A stretch of DNA of 26,192 nt from Bradyrhizobium sp. CCH5-F6 (GCF_001556045.1 NZ_LSIC01000144.1:1-26192), one strand, 5' to 3'; shown: positions 7,282 through 16,242, counted from the first letter of the stretch. Made by a program: numbers and translations. Notes: generated by a model from the letters alone, not told the origin.

Positions 7282-8654
7282 GGGGCTTTCCGCGCAGAAA
7301 ATTCAACGACCTGGCCATAACTCAGTCCACCGTCATTCATCGGTATGCGTTCATGCAAGAGAACCTGGAAGCCGTGGCTGGTCAGAGCGGCCGCCGCATG
7401 CTCGGTGAGCAGCTTGTTCTGGAACACGCCGCCTGTCAGTCCGATGATATTGGTGCGATTGGCCGCGCCATGATGCAGGGCCTCGCGAACCAGGGTTGCA
7501 GACAACGAACCGTGGAAGCGTCCAAGCCGCTCGCGAACGGACAAGGACGAATCCACGAGCATTGGAACAAGTGGAGTCCAGTCGATCCGCCGGATCTTGC
7601 CTTCGGGGCGGACCGGGAGAGCGGGCTCGATGCTGACTTCACCTGACATGCTCTCAACCAGCGCCGGCGCCTGGCCATCGTAACTGCAGTGCTCGATGAG
7701 GCCCACCATTGCTGCGGCGGCATCGAACAATCGACCGACCGAGCTGGACATCATGCCGGCCCCGGCAGCCCATGCGCGGCGGTAGGCGGCTGCATCCGTA
7801 TGAACGCATTCCCAGTGATGATGGGCCTCCAGCGCCAGCGTGTACGCGCTGCGCCACGGCTCGAGTGCAACGCGGTCGCCGCCGATGAGCCGAAACGGAC
7901 GCAGGCTGCCGACCCTCTGCCAATGTCCGGGCGAGCCGAACAAGGTCTCGCCGCCCCACAAGGTGCCGTCGGACCCAAGCCCCAGACCGTCCCAGGTGAA
8001 GACCAGCATTTTCTCCCTGCAACCATGCTCCCCGGCCAGCGCAGAAGCATGGGCTACATGGTGCTGGATCCCGGTTGTGGGCACGTCTTGCCGCAGGGCC
8101 CACCGTGTCGTCGTGAAATCCGGATGCGCGTCGTGAAGGATGCATGTTGCATCGGTCGCATAAAGTCTTTGAAGATCGTCGGCAACCTGTTCCAGCGTTG
8201 TCTGTGAGCGCAAGGATCCCATGTCCCCAATGTGTGGAGACACGACGACCCGGTCGCCTAGCCCGAGCGCCACCGTGGCCTTGAGTTGCCCTCCGCAGGC
8301 GAGCACGGCGTCAGCCGCCCTATAAGAGTTGTGCAGGGTGATGGGTGCCGAGCCGCGGCCAAGCCTGATCGATCTGGCCCGCCCGCCCATCACCCGCCAG
8401 ACCGGATCGTCGGCAGGGCGCTGGATAGGACGATCATGGTGCAGGAAGGCGTCGCAGCAGCGAGCGAGCCGCTTCTCGGCTTCGTCCGGATCGGTGATCA
8501 CGGGTTCGCCGCTGATGTTGCCGCTCGTTGCGACCAGCACACCAGCAAATTCGCTCAAGATCAGGTGGTGCAAGGGGCTATAGGGCAACATCAACCCGAC
8601 CTCGCCAAGGCCAGGCGCAACGGCGGCCGCACGATGGGCCGAACGGGGTCGCAC
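7278..8654 (-). pseudogene. hypF: hypF, C-terminal part after a frameshift
   Basis: This frame carries the rest of HypF: the end of the YrdC-like domain (APGLGEVGLMLPYSPLHHL, then VATSGNISGEPV) and RPADDPVWRVMGGRARSIRL. Next comes the Kae1-like carbamoyltransferase domain, with the metal-binding HHVAHASALAGEHG and the late GLTGGVFQN and MNDGGLSYGQ. In intact HypF this continues directly from the N-terminal part, but here the two are in different frames. The first codons of this frame (from GTG 8654) spell an unrelated sequence, because the true reading enters near 8621-8633. No ribosome-binding site supports an independent start. The stop overlaps the hypE start (ATGA). Either the gene is broken or one sequence error separates the frames. 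Confidence 0.85.
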
Positions 8655-9517
8655 AGGGCCGCTTCTTCGATTTCATCAAGATCAGCGATCGTTCTGGCAA
8701 ATCGATGCCGGTTGTTGCCGCCCGGCACCATCACGGCAAGCGGCTTGTCAGGCCGTCCCTTCCTGTTGCGAAGCCTGAGCACCGCGGTCTCATTCGTCGC
8801 ATCACATATCAGGTGGTACCCGCCGATACCGCGAACGGCCAGCGTCAGGCCGTAGCTCAAGGCCTCGACAGCGGCGGCAAGCGCTTGTCCGCTGCCGGAG
8901 ATCTCCTCGCCATTCGCTTTCCTGAAGACCAATTTCGGGCCGCATTCGGGACACGCCAAAGGCTGCGCGTGAAACCGGCGGTCCTGCTGGTTCTCAAACT
9001 CGTGCCGGCAGTTTCGGCACAGTTCGAAGCCCGCCATCGAGGTGTTGGGGCGGTCGTAGGGCAGGGCGGTGATAATGGTGTATCGCGGGCCGCATTGGGT
9101 GCAATTGGTGAAAGGATAGCGGTACCTGCGCTCTGATGGATCATCTATCTCGGCGAGACAGTCGTCGCAGAGGAACAAATCGGGCGGAAGCTCCGCATCG
9201 CGGGTCGAACCAGGTTTGCTTTCGAGGATCGAAAATTCGCAACAATCGGCTGGTGGTCGCGGGCTGACCGACCTAATCATCGGCCGCGCCAACGGTGGCC
9301 TTTGGGCGATCAGGCCGGCCGCAAAGCGGTCGAGCGCGTCAGGCTCGCCGCTGGCAAGCACGGACACGTGGCTTGCCTCGTTCTTCACCCAGCCCACGAT
9401 CTCGTGAGCGTCCGCGAGACGCTTCACGAACGGTCGAAATCCGACACCCTGGACACGACCGACGATTTCGAACAGCCGTGTCTCGCTGCGCGTTTCGATG
9501 GTCTCATTCCTGTTCAT
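8591..9517 (-). pseudogene. hypF: hypF, N-terminal part (carbamoyltransferase, frameshifted)
   Basis: HypF converts carbamoyl phosphate and ATP to carbamoyl-AMP and loads HypE. This part holds the acylphosphatase domain (VGRVQGVGFRPFVKRLADA, about residues 19-37). The zinc region has four CxxC pairs (CDDC, CTQC, CRNC, CPEC). The beginning of the YrdC-like domain follows (LAVRGIGGYHLICDATN, then GRPDKPLAVM). After 'DPVRPIV' the frame loses HypF similarity and stops at 8591, giving 308 residues instead of about 750. Compared with E. coli HypF, the linker between 'PIV' and 'APGL' is also several residues short, so a deletion not divisible by three is likely. ATG 9517 overlaps the protease stop (ATGA). 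Confidence 0.88.
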
Positions 9518-10029
9518 CCGGGCACCGAGACCTGATCGGCGCAGATCCATTTGCGAGCCAGGCGCAGCACCAATCCGGCAGCCAACGGCACCGCTGTCGC
9601 GACTCGGTCGCTCAGGCCTTCGCCCCAATCGATGCATTGAGGATGAATACCGATCAGCGCGCGCCGGCGCGGCAGAAGGTCCTCCATCCGGGCCATATCG
9701 AACAGTTCCTTTAGCCCGATCTCGTGCGCGGTATGCTTCGAGGTGCCGAGGAACGCGTCGAGCTCGTCACCAACCAGGCAGCGAACCGCCCCGGCCTCAT
9801 CTCCGATCATCGCAGCATCGATGACGATGAGACGACCGGCGGTCTCAATGATCGGCAGCAGATTGAAGCTCAGCGTCCCGCCGTCGACGATCGCCAGGTT
9901 TGCGCTCGGTTGCGGCCAGTCGCGCAGGTACCGGATCACATGAACGCCTACCCCCTCATCACCGAGGAGCACGTTACCGATGCCTAAGACAGTGACTGGT
10001 GGACCAGCGGCATGCGGTGCGGAAGGCAT
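9514..10029 (-). CDS. hupD: [NiFe]-hydrogenase maturation protease (HupD/HyaD, peptidase M52)
   Basis: The 171-residue protein has the M52 signature: LGIGNVLLGDEGVGVHVI (nickel-binding Glu of GDEG), IVDGGTLSFNLLPIIE, LIVIDAA and a later ALIGIHPQ with the third ligand His. These endoproteases recognise nickel in the nearly finished large subunit and clip its C-terminal peptide after the His/Arg of DPCxxCxxH/R. The substrate in this operon ends in DPCLACAVH plus 15 residues, a fitting target. The gene lies between hypD (6-bp gap) and hypF (ATGA overlap). The symbol could equally be hyaD/hybD/hynC, because the hydrogenase is not a standard Hup type. Confidence 0.93.
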   Translation of the reverse strand: MPSAPHAAGPPVTVLGIGNVLLGDEGVGVHVIRYLRDWPQPSANLAIVDGGTLSFNLLPIIETAGRLIVIDAAMIGDEAGAVRCLVGDELDAFLGTSKHTAHEIGLKELFDMARMEDLLPRRRALIGIHPQCIDWGEGLSDRVATAVPLAAGLVLRLARKWICADQVSVPG

Positions 10030-10035
10030 CGGCGC

Positions 10036-11172
10036 TCACCTTGCTGCGCGGACCGCGCCGCCGCCCCCAAAGGCATGGCGGCCGCTGCGGTAGCCGGCAG
10101 TCCACCACACCTGGCAGGCCCCTTCGTCCGACACCATGCAAGGACCTATCGGCGATTCGGGCGCGCAGCCAGAACCGTACAATCGGCAATCGGTTGGCAG
10201 GACTTTGCCGAGAATGACCCGCGCGCAATCGCAACCTGGTGGCATTTCGCCGCGACGAGGGCGTTCTGTTGCTTCGTCCAACGGAAATTCTATCCTTGCA
10301 TCGTGGTCGGCATATTCGGGCCTGAGGCGGAAACCGGACCGGGGGATGACGCCGATGCCGCGCCAGGCGGCGTCCGTCACCTCCAGGGTTTCGGTAAGAT
10401 AGCGGCGTGCGACGGCGTTGCCGCCGGGCCTGACGCTCTTGGGATAGCAGTTGTCAAGAAAGTACCGGCCTTCGAGCCGTTGCCGAAGCGTCGAATAGGT
10501 GGCTGCCAGCAAGGCGTCAGCCGTGAAGCCCGCGATCGCGGTGGGCATGTGGTGACCGCGAACCACAAACTCCCATTCCTCGGGGCCCATGACGGTTGCG
10601 ACGTGCCCCGGCGCGATCAAAGCATCAAATCCCGGCTCTTCGGACTGAAGGAGCATGGCGACCGCTGGCCATGTCAGCCGCCCGGAAATCAGGAGCTTAA
10701 GATTCGGCGGAAGGCCCATCGCGATCAGCGCCGCGACGGGAGCAAGCGTGGTTTCAAAGCCGGCGACGAAGAAAACCACCGTCTTGCGCGGATTCTCCCT
10801 GGCAATAGCGGCAGCTTCGCTCGGACTCGCGATGGGGCGAACATCCGCGCCGAGCGCGATTGCCTGCTCAAGGGAGCGCGGCTGGGCCTTCGGTCCATTG
10901 ACGGGGACGCGCAGCATATCGCCGAACGCAACCAGGATGACGGAATTTGTCAGCGACAGTTGGATAGCATGGAAGACATCCTCTTCCGGGCAGACGCAAA
11001 CCGGGCATCCGGGTCCCGGAATCAGCTGCACCGCGGGTGGAAGCAGGCTTCTGATGCCTGAGGTCGCAATCGTCCGCTCGTGGCCACCGCAGACGTTGAG
11101 GATTCGAACCGGCCGATCGAGCGGGAGGTCCTTGATCCGGTCCAGCCAAATGCGAGCAGGCGAGCTCATCAA
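10036..11172 (-). CDS. hypD: HypD, Fe(CN)2CO scaffold assembly protein
   Basis: The 378-residue protein shows all HypD hallmarks: LNVCGGHERTIATSGI near residue 26, PGPGCPVCVCPEEDV near 53, the thioredoxin-like core FFVAGFETT, APGHVATVMG, and the C-terminal [4Fe-4S] cysteines in PPGCDCARVILG, TDCRLYGSGC and PIGPCMVSDEGAC. With HypC it holds the iron while CN and CO ligands are attached. The start ATG overlaps the hypB stop (ATGA); a second ATG follows at once. A run of Gly-rich residues at the very end (AFGGGGAVRAAR) is normal variation. Confidence 0.97.
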   Translation of the reverse strand: MMSSPARIWLDRIKDLPLDRPVRILNVCGGHERTIATSGIRSLLPPAVQLIPGPGCPVCVCPEEDVFHAIQLSLTNSVILVAFGDMLRVPVNGPKAQPRSLEQAIALGADVRPIASPSEAAAIARENPRKTVVFFVAGFETTLAPVAALIAMGLPPNLKLLISGRLTWPAVAMLLQSEEPGFDALIAPGHVATVMGPEEWEFVVRGHHMPTAIAGFTADALLAATYSTLRQRLEGRYFLDNCYPKSVRPGGNAVARRYLTETLEVTDAAWRGIGVIPRSGFRLRPEYADHDARIEFPLDEATERPRRGEMPPGCDCARVILGKVLPTDCRLYGSGCAPESPIGPCMVSDEGACQVWWTAGYRSGRHAFGGGGAVRAAR

Positions 11173-11975
11173 GCCTCTCCTGCTTCAACCGAGGTGGTTG
11201 GGTTGAGGAATAGCCCGGCGCGATGATCGGCAAGCCGCTGGCGGAGCCACGCCAGCCATTCGCCCACATCGGCCGACTTGGCAGCCGACGTTCTCAGAAG
11301 CGGACCGTCGTAACCTGATGCCTTGAGCGTTGCTGCTGCTCGATCCACCTGAAAGTTGTCCAGGTACGGCAAAAGATCCGATTTCGTGAGCATCACGAGA
11401 TCGCTCTTGCGGAAGATGATCGGATATTTGGCCGGCTTGTCGTCACCTTCCGTGGCCGACAAGAGCGTAACATTGCAGTGCGCTCCAAGATCGAATGAAG
11501 CGGGGCATACCAGATTGCCCACATTCTCAATGAACAAAACGTCGACGCCGTTCAGATCGAGCTCATGGAGCCCGTGATGCACCATGGTCGCATCGAGATG
11601 ACAGGCGCCGCCGGTCGTAATCTGGAGGGCGGGGACCCCCTTTGCTCGGATCCGGGCAGCATCGTTCTCGGTTTCAAGGTCGCCCTCGATGACGGCGAAA
11701 CCGAGTTCGGGGCCGAGAGCATCAATTGTTGCTTCGAGAAGCGAGGTTTTGCCGGATCCGGGCGAGGACATCAAATTGATCGCAAGCAGACCGCTCTCAT
11801 CGAAATGCTGCCGGTTGTGGCTGGCGATCCGATCGTTGGCGGCGAGAATATTGCGGATCACGCCTTCCTCGTGGGCAAGCCCGTGTACCGACGCAATTGC
11901 GCCATCTTCCGAACCCCTATGTGGCAGATGAAGCCGGTGCTTGTTATTGGCGGCGCAGCCGCAATGGCTACACAT
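11169..11975 (-). CDS. hypB: HypB, nickel-insertion GTPase
   Basis: The 268-residue protein begins with MCSHCGC, the N-terminal high-affinity nickel motif (CxxCGC). The G domain has Walker A SSPGSGKTSLLEA, the IEGDLETENDA switch, metal-site residues in TTGGACHLDATMV and NLVCPASFDLG, and the TKSDLL guanine motif. With HypA it delivers nickel to the large subunit. The long His-rich stretch that stores nickel in some rhizobial HypB proteins is almost absent here (only HRLHLPHRG), so this is a delivery rather than a storage form. It overlaps hypA by 8 bp and hypD by ATGA. Confidence 0.97.
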   Translation of the reverse strand: MCSHCGCAANNKHRLHLPHRGSEDGAIASVHGLAHEEGVIRNILAANDRIASHNRQHFDESGLLAINLMSSPGSGKTSLLEATIDALGPELGFAVIEGDLETENDAARIRAKGVPALQITTGGACHLDATMVHHGLHELDLNGVDVLFIENVGNLVCPASFDLGAHCNVTLLSATEGDDKPAKYPIIFRKSDLVMLTKSDLLPYLDNFQVDRAAATLKASGYDGPLLRTSAAKSADVGEWLAWLRQRLADHRAGLFLNPTTSVEAGEA

Positions 11976-12393
11976 GCGGCGCCTCCCTCTCCGTGTTCAG
12001 TTTCCCTGGTCCGCCGGCTACTGGTGGATCCGAGGTGCCGGGGAAGCCGGTTGCGGCAAATTCGACCGCCGCGCTCGACAATTCGTCGCCGCCGATGACC
12101 TTTACCCGAAATGAACCGCAGAACGCGCAAAGCAAGCGATTGGGACGTGTCACATTTTCCAGGCCGCACTCCGTGCATTTGACACGCGGATCGCAGAGCT
12201 CGATCGTGAGATACGCATGTTCCGCCTTCGTGCCCGAGCGCGCGACCTCGAACGCGCGAAGAAGCAGGCCCGGGTCCGTACCCGAGAGCTCACCGACCCG
12301 GATCGCGATATGCGCAATGCTGTCCTCGCCCGCCTCCTGCGCGAGGCGCTCGACTTCGGAAATCAGAGCCCAGCACACCGAAAGCTCATGCAT
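11968..12393 (-). CDS. hypA: HypA, nickel metallochaperone
   Basis: Starting at ATG 12393 gives 141 residues beginning MHELSVCWALI, where His2 is the HypA nickel ligand. The zinc site is CTECG...CAFCG (about residues 75-94). The reading frame is open further upstream to 12507, but that extension runs opposite to conserved HypC sequence and would bury the required N-terminal MHE, so 12393 is the start. The C-terminus is about 25 residues longer than usual (after 'RVKVIGGDEL'), Gly/Pro-rich and of unknown use. Overlap with hypC is 8 bp. Confidence 0.95.
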   Translation of the reverse strand: MHELSVCWALISEVERLAQEAGEDSIAHIAIRVGELSGTDPGLLLRAFEVARSGTKAEHAYLTIELCDPRVKCTECGLENVTRPNRLLCAFCGSFRVKVIGGDELSSAAVEFAATGFPGTSDPPVAGGPGKLNTEREAPHV

Positions 12394-12628
12394 GCGAGTG
12401 GCTGTCCCCTGCGGCCAGCATGGCGTCGAAGACTTCCCAGGTGGACTTGGCCTCCCGCTCGTCGATGAGCTGGATCGCATAGCCCAGGTGAACCAGGACG
12501 TGGTCACCGACCGAGACGTCCTGGTCCTGTAGCAGGAACAGGTTCACCTCGCGAGAAACGCCCTTGACGGAGCATTGCGCGAGGAATCCGTCGATTCTAT
12601 CCACCCGCATGGGGATGGCGAGGCACAT
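12386..12628 (-). CDS. hypC: HypC, hydrogenase assembly chaperone
   Basis: The 80-residue protein starts MCLAIPMRV; Cys2 is the residue that binds iron during transfer between HypD and the large-subunit precursor. The middle has 'VSVGDHVLVHLGYAIQLID', the standard HypC/HupF OB-fold signature. Length is normal. It follows the cytochrome gene by 17 bp, and GGAGAA lies shortly before the ATG. A dedicated second chaperone (HupF) was not found in the window, so this HypC probably serves the large subunit. Confidence 0.96.
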   Translation of the reverse strand: MCLAIPMRVDRIDGFLAQCSVKGVSREVNLFLLQDQDVSVGDHVLVHLGYAIQLIDEREAKSTWEVFDAMLAAGDSHSHA

Positions 12629-12645
12629 GATAGTTCTCCGACGAT

Positions 12646-13488
12646 CTACGGTGGGATGGAGGCCAGGATCGGTCTGAGCCCCTCGACAAGCCTCTGGCGC
12701 TGTTGATCCGACAGGTTCGCATTGAGGCGCGCAAGCGCGAGCCCAACGGCGCGCATGCTCGCCACGTGTTTGGATGATTGCAGCTCATGAACCTTGAGCA
12801 ACGTCACCGGATCCTTGGTGGCAGCTTCGGCAGGACCGGAAGGACGCTGCAGCGCGCGAGCGGCTGCGTCGAGAAGGTCGAGCCAAGCCGGCTCCTGTGC
12901 CGTCGTGATTCCGACCGCATCATGTAAGGCCGCCATCTTCCGAGACAGCTCCTCGTCTGACGGCGCTGGCTGCGCATCCGCCTTCGGTTGACTCTCGGAG
13001 GGCGCAGTATTGGGTTGCGCGCCCTCCGGCGTCGGCAGAGATGGACTTGGGCCCGGCGGCATACCCATTGGGCTTGTCGAGTTCTCAGAGGCTTCTGCCG
13101 TTGCGCTTTTAGGCCCCGGAGGCAACTTCTCTCCGGGCACGCGCGCCGTTTGGGTGCTATCGGCCCCCCCAGGACAGAAGAAGCCGAAATCGCCGGTTGT
13201 TCGTCCTCTGATGAACTCGTTCCAGTTCGGTTCGATTCGATGTTCGGGAGACGTGTCGAAGGTGCCAAGGTGGTGGCACATCGCGCAATGCGGCTGGTGC
13301 GCGCGGACCCGCAAGCGGCCACGTTCGATGCAATAGTTGTCGATCAAGTCGCCATAGCCATTCCCAGGGCGGGCGAGGACAGGGGACATTTGCCAACCAA
13401 GCAGAGTCAGGACGAATATGGCGACCGATGAGAAGACGCTCCGTCGCCGCTGCCGGTCTTTCCTCGCGGTCTTGTTCGAGTTCAGCAT
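12646..13488 (-). CDS. Monohaem c-type cytochrome-like protein of the hydrogenase operon
   Basis: The 280-residue protein has an Arg-rich N-terminus and one hydrophobic segment (VFSSVAIFVLTLLGW), suggesting export to the periplasm, and one haem c motif, CAMCHH, at about residues 70-75. Two further Cys (in DNYC and FFCPGG) flank it. A Pro/Ser-rich linker (about 110-175) leads to a helical C-terminal domain ending 'LSDQQRQRLVEGLRPIL'. Its start overlaps the large-subunit stop (TAATG), so it is made with the enzyme. I do not recognise a named family. Position and haem suggest it accepts electrons from the small subunit in place of the cytochrome b (HupC/HyaC) of classical uptake hydrogenases. 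This role is inferred. Confidence 0.75.
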   Translation of the reverse strand: MLNSNKTARKDRQRRRSVFSSVAIFVLTLLGWQMSPVLARPGNGYGDLIDNYCIERGRLRVRAHQPHCAMCHHLGTFDTSPEHRIEPNWNEFIRGRTTGDFGFFCPGGADSTQTARVPGEKLPPGPKSATAEASENSTSPMGMPPGPSPSLPTPEGAQPNTAPSESQPKADAQPAPSDEELSRKMAALHDAVGITTAQEPAWLDLLDAAARALQRPSGPAEAATKDPVTLLKVHELQSSKHVASMRAVGLALARLNANLSDQQRQRLVEGLRPILASIPP

Positions 13489-15281
13489 TAGAGCACCTTC
13501 ACGCGAACCAGTTCTTCGCCGTTAGGGTCGACGACATGAACGGCGCAGGCCAGACACGGATCGAAACTGTGGATCGTGCGCAAGATCTCCAAGGGACGGG
13601 AAGCATCCTGTAACTTGTGGCCGCGTAACGCCGCCTCGTAGGGCCCCTCTCGCCCTGCGGCATCGCGGGGGCCGGCATTCCAAGTGCTGGGGACGACGGC
13701 CTGATAGTTGCCGATCCGTCCCTCCTCGATCGTGAGCCAATGAGCCAGTGCGCCGCGAGGCGCTTCCATCATGCCCACGCCGCGGGTTTTCTTCGGCCAG
13801 GTCGTGGGATCGAACAGCACATCATCGAAGGTGCGAAGATCGCCACGCGTGATGTTGGCCATCAGCGCATCGTACATGCCCGGCATCATGTCGGCGATCA
13901 ATTTGGTCTCGATGGTGCGGGCAGCGACGCGGCCGAGCGTAGAGAACAGGGCGGAGATCGGAAGTCCCAACCGTCCGAGGCTGTGGTCGACGAGGCCTCG
14001 CGTCCGCACCTCTCCGCTTGCATAGAGAATCAGAACACGCGCAAGCGGCCCGACTTCGACCGGCAGACCCTTCCATCGAGGCGACTTGATCCATGAATAG
14101 GACTGGTCAATATCGAGCTGCTCGTAAGGGGGCTTCGGTCCCGTATAATCGAGCTTCGTTTCGCCGTCGTAGGGGTGCAAACCGACCTGCTTGCCTGCCG
14201 AATAGCTGTACCAGGAATGGGCGACGAATTCCTGAATCTCGGTCGGATCCTCAAAGTCGACCGGCTGTATCTTCGAAAGGTCCCTGTTGATGATGACCCC
14301 GGCGGGAAACTGCAATGTCGCTCGCTCGGCGGCACCTACCCCGGTCGGAAATTCACCATAGGACAGGAAATTGCCGACGCCTTCGCCTCGCGTTGTCCAG
14401 TCCTTGTAGAATCCGGCGATCGCGAGCGTGTCGGGCAAGTAGACCTGGTCGACGAACTCCCGCATCTTGCTGATGACCTGGCCGACGAGACGCAGATTTT
14501 CTGCATTCACCGCGGTTGCATGCGAGGTTTCAGAAATCGCACAGGGGACACCGCCGACGACAAAATTGGGGTGGGGGTTTTTCCCGCCGAAGATGGCGTG
14601 AATCTTGACCACGTCGCGCTGCCAGGCCAACGCCTCCAGATAGTGCGCGACCGCGAGCAGATTCACCTCCGGCGGAAGTTTGTACTCGGGATGACCCCAG
14701 TACCCATTCGCGAAGATTCCAAGCTGGCCACCCTCCACAAAACCTTTCAACTTCTGCTGAACTCCGCCGAAATACGCCGGCGAGTTGTTCGGCCAAGGGC
14801 TCAAGCTCATCTGCAGTCTGGAAGTCGCGGCCGGATCTGCCTTGAGAGCGGAAACCACGTCGACCCAATCGAGCGCATGCAGATGGTAGAAATGCATGAC
14901 GTGGTCATGCACATATTGCGCGGCAATCATCAGATTGCGGATGAGCTGCGCATTCTCCGGGATCACATAGCCGAGTGCGTATTCGACAGCCCGGATCGAG
15001 GCGATGCTGTGGACGACCGTGCAGACGCCGCAGAAACGCTGTGTAAACGCCCACGCATCCCTGGGATCACGTCCCTTCAGGATCAATTCGATGCCGCGCA
15101 CCATCGTGCCTGAGCTGGATGCGCGGGTGATCACGCCCTGAGCATCCGTCTCCGCTTCGATCCGAAGGTGCCCCTCGATTCGCGTAACGGGGTCGACGAT
15201 GAGCCGCCGAGGCTGCGAGCCGGGCGCGGTCTTGGCCGCAGCCGTGGACTTTTCGCCGGCCTTCTTAGAAGAGCTTGCCAT
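13488..15281 (-). CDS. [NiFe]-hydrogenase large (catalytic) subunit
   Basis: From ATG 15281 the protein has 597 residues. The L1 motif QRFCGVCTVVHS gives the first nickel Cys pair (84, 87). L2, DPCLACAVH, near the C-terminus gives the second pair (576, 579). Fifteen residues follow His582 and should be removed by the operon's protease. Other group 1 hallmarks are DPVTRIEGHLRIE and GGKNPHPNFVVGGVPCAI. The chosen ATG has GAGGG upstream and overlaps the small-subunit gene by 17 bp; an ATG at 15320 is open but lies well inside that gene. The Lys/Ala-rich first 20 residues are unusual. The subunit oxidises H2 at the Ni-Fe(CN)2CO site and is carried to the periplasm with the small subunit. Confidence 0.96.
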   Translation of the reverse strand: MASSSKKAGEKSTAAAKTAPGSQPRRLIVDPVTRIEGHLRIEAETDAQGVITRASSSGTMVRGIELILKGRDPRDAWAFTQRFCGVCTVVHSIASIRAVEYALGYVIPENAQLIRNLMIAAQYVHDHVMHFYHLHALDWVDVVSALKADPAATSRLQMSLSPWPNNSPAYFGGVQQKLKGFVEGGQLGIFANGYWGHPEYKLPPEVNLLAVAHYLEALAWQRDVVKIHAIFGGKNPHPNFVVGGVPCAISETSHATAVNAENLRLVGQVISKMREFVDQVYLPDTLAIAGFYKDWTTRGEGVGNFLSYGEFPTGVGAAERATLQFPAGVIINRDLSKIQPVDFEDPTEIQEFVAHSWYSYSAGKQVGLHPYDGETKLDYTGPKPPYEQLDIDQSYSWIKSPRWKGLPVEVGPLARVLILYASGEVRTRGLVDHSLGRLGLPISALFSTLGRVAARTIETKLIADMMPGMYDALMANITRGDLRTFDDVLFDPTTWPKKTRGVGMMEAPRGALAHWLTIEEGRIGNYQAVVPSTWNAGPRDAAGREGPYEAALRGHKLQDASRPLEILRTIHSFDPCLACAVHVVDPNGEELVRVKVL

Positions 15282-16242
15282 AGAAGCCGCCCTCGCGATC
15301 CCAGAATTTCGGTTGGGCACAGCCGAGGCAGCCGTGGCCCGAGAACATCGGGAAGCTGGTCTTCTGGTTCCACTTCACCGTCGTGCATGCGTTGAACGTC
15401 GTCGGTCCCTTGCAACCAAGATCTTTCAGGCAAAAGCCCTTCTGCGCGCCTTCATCATCAAAGCTCTTGGCGAACAGCCCCTGATTGAAGAAGGGCAGTC
15501 TCGGACAATCGTCGTGAACGGTCCGCCCGAAAAACGGAAGGGGGCGTCCCAGATTGTCGAGATCAGGCGGTTTCCCATACGTGAGAAAATAAACCACAAC
15601 TCCGGTCATCACCTCCGGGATCGGCGGACACCCCGGAACGTTGATGATGGGAGCCGCGACGTCCTTGGCGTCGATGAGCTCGCGCAGGGCATCGTGAACT
15701 CCGCCTGCTCCGGTCGGGTTGGGCGAGGCTGCAGGGATCCCCCCATAAGTGGCGCAAGTGCCGACCGCAATGATGAGCGCCGCTCCTTTTGCTGCACCCC
15801 GCACGAGATCGCGTCCGCTCTTTCCGCCGGTTGTCGAGTAATATCCATCCCGATCAAGCGGAATTCCGCCGTCAACCACAAGCACGTATTTGCCGAAGTT
15901 TTGCTCAATCGCCCTGTCGCGCGCCTGTTCGGCGGCGTTTCCTGCGGCCGCCTGCAGCACATGATGATAGTCGAGAGAGAACTGATCGAACATCAGGCTT
16001 TCGAGCGTCGGCTCGAACGATCGCAGAATCGACTCGCTGCAGCCGGTGCATTCCTGGACGGAGAGCCAGATGACGCTGGGGCGAGGCTTGGTCGCAAGCG
16101 CTTGTGCGATCGCCTGGCTTGCACTCGGCGGGAGGGCAAGAATCGAAGCCGTGTAGGCGCACCAGTTCAAAAAATCGCGCCGCGACACGCCTTGACGGCG
16201 AAGATGGTCCAGCAGCGTTGTATGGTTGTTCCGTGCTTCCAT
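15265..16242 (-). CDS. [NiFe]-hydrogenase small subunit, Tat-exported, no membrane anchor
   Basis: From ATG 16242 (325 residues) a Tat signal is evident: SRRDFLNW with Arg21-Arg22, then a hydrophobic stretch. The proximal cluster motif is ECTGCSES (Cys65, Cys68) with GTCATYGG and PGCPPIPEVM; medial and distal ligands include VHDDC, GFCLKDLGC, NACTTV and HGCLGC. O2-tolerant enzymes have Cys where this one has Gly in both ECTGC and TYGG, so the proximal cluster is the standard [4Fe-4S] type. The chain ends 'REGGFYGKLF' soon after the last cluster, with no C-terminal helix to bind a membrane cytochrome b. GGGGAGG supports 16242; ATG 16263 with AAAGG is an alternative. First gene of the operon. 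Confidence 0.95.
   Translation of the reverse strand: MEARNNHTTLLDHLRRQGVSRRDFLNWCAYTASILALPPSASQAIAQALATKPRPSVIWLSVQECTGCSESILRSFEPTLESLMFDQFSLDYHHVLQAAAGNAAEQARDRAIEQNFGKYVLVVDGGIPLDRDGYYSTTGGKSGRDLVRGAAKGAALIIAVGTCATYGGIPAASPNPTGAGGVHDALRELIDAKDVAAPIINVPGCPPIPEVMTGVVVYFLTYGKPPDLDNLGRPLPFFGRTVHDDCPRLPFFNQGLFAKSFDDEGAQKGFCLKDLGCKGPTTFNACTTVKWNQKTSFPMFSGHGCLGCAQPKFWDREGGFYGKLF

Noticed and set aside
8623..8630. NotI site GCGGCCGC at the hypF frameshift, suggesting a cloning scar
   Set aside because: The same octamer occurs at about 7388-7395 inside an undisturbed part of hypF, so it is ordinary GC-rich coding sequence.
10012..11061. A 349-codon plus-strand open frame
   Set aside because: It is the antisense shadow of hypD.
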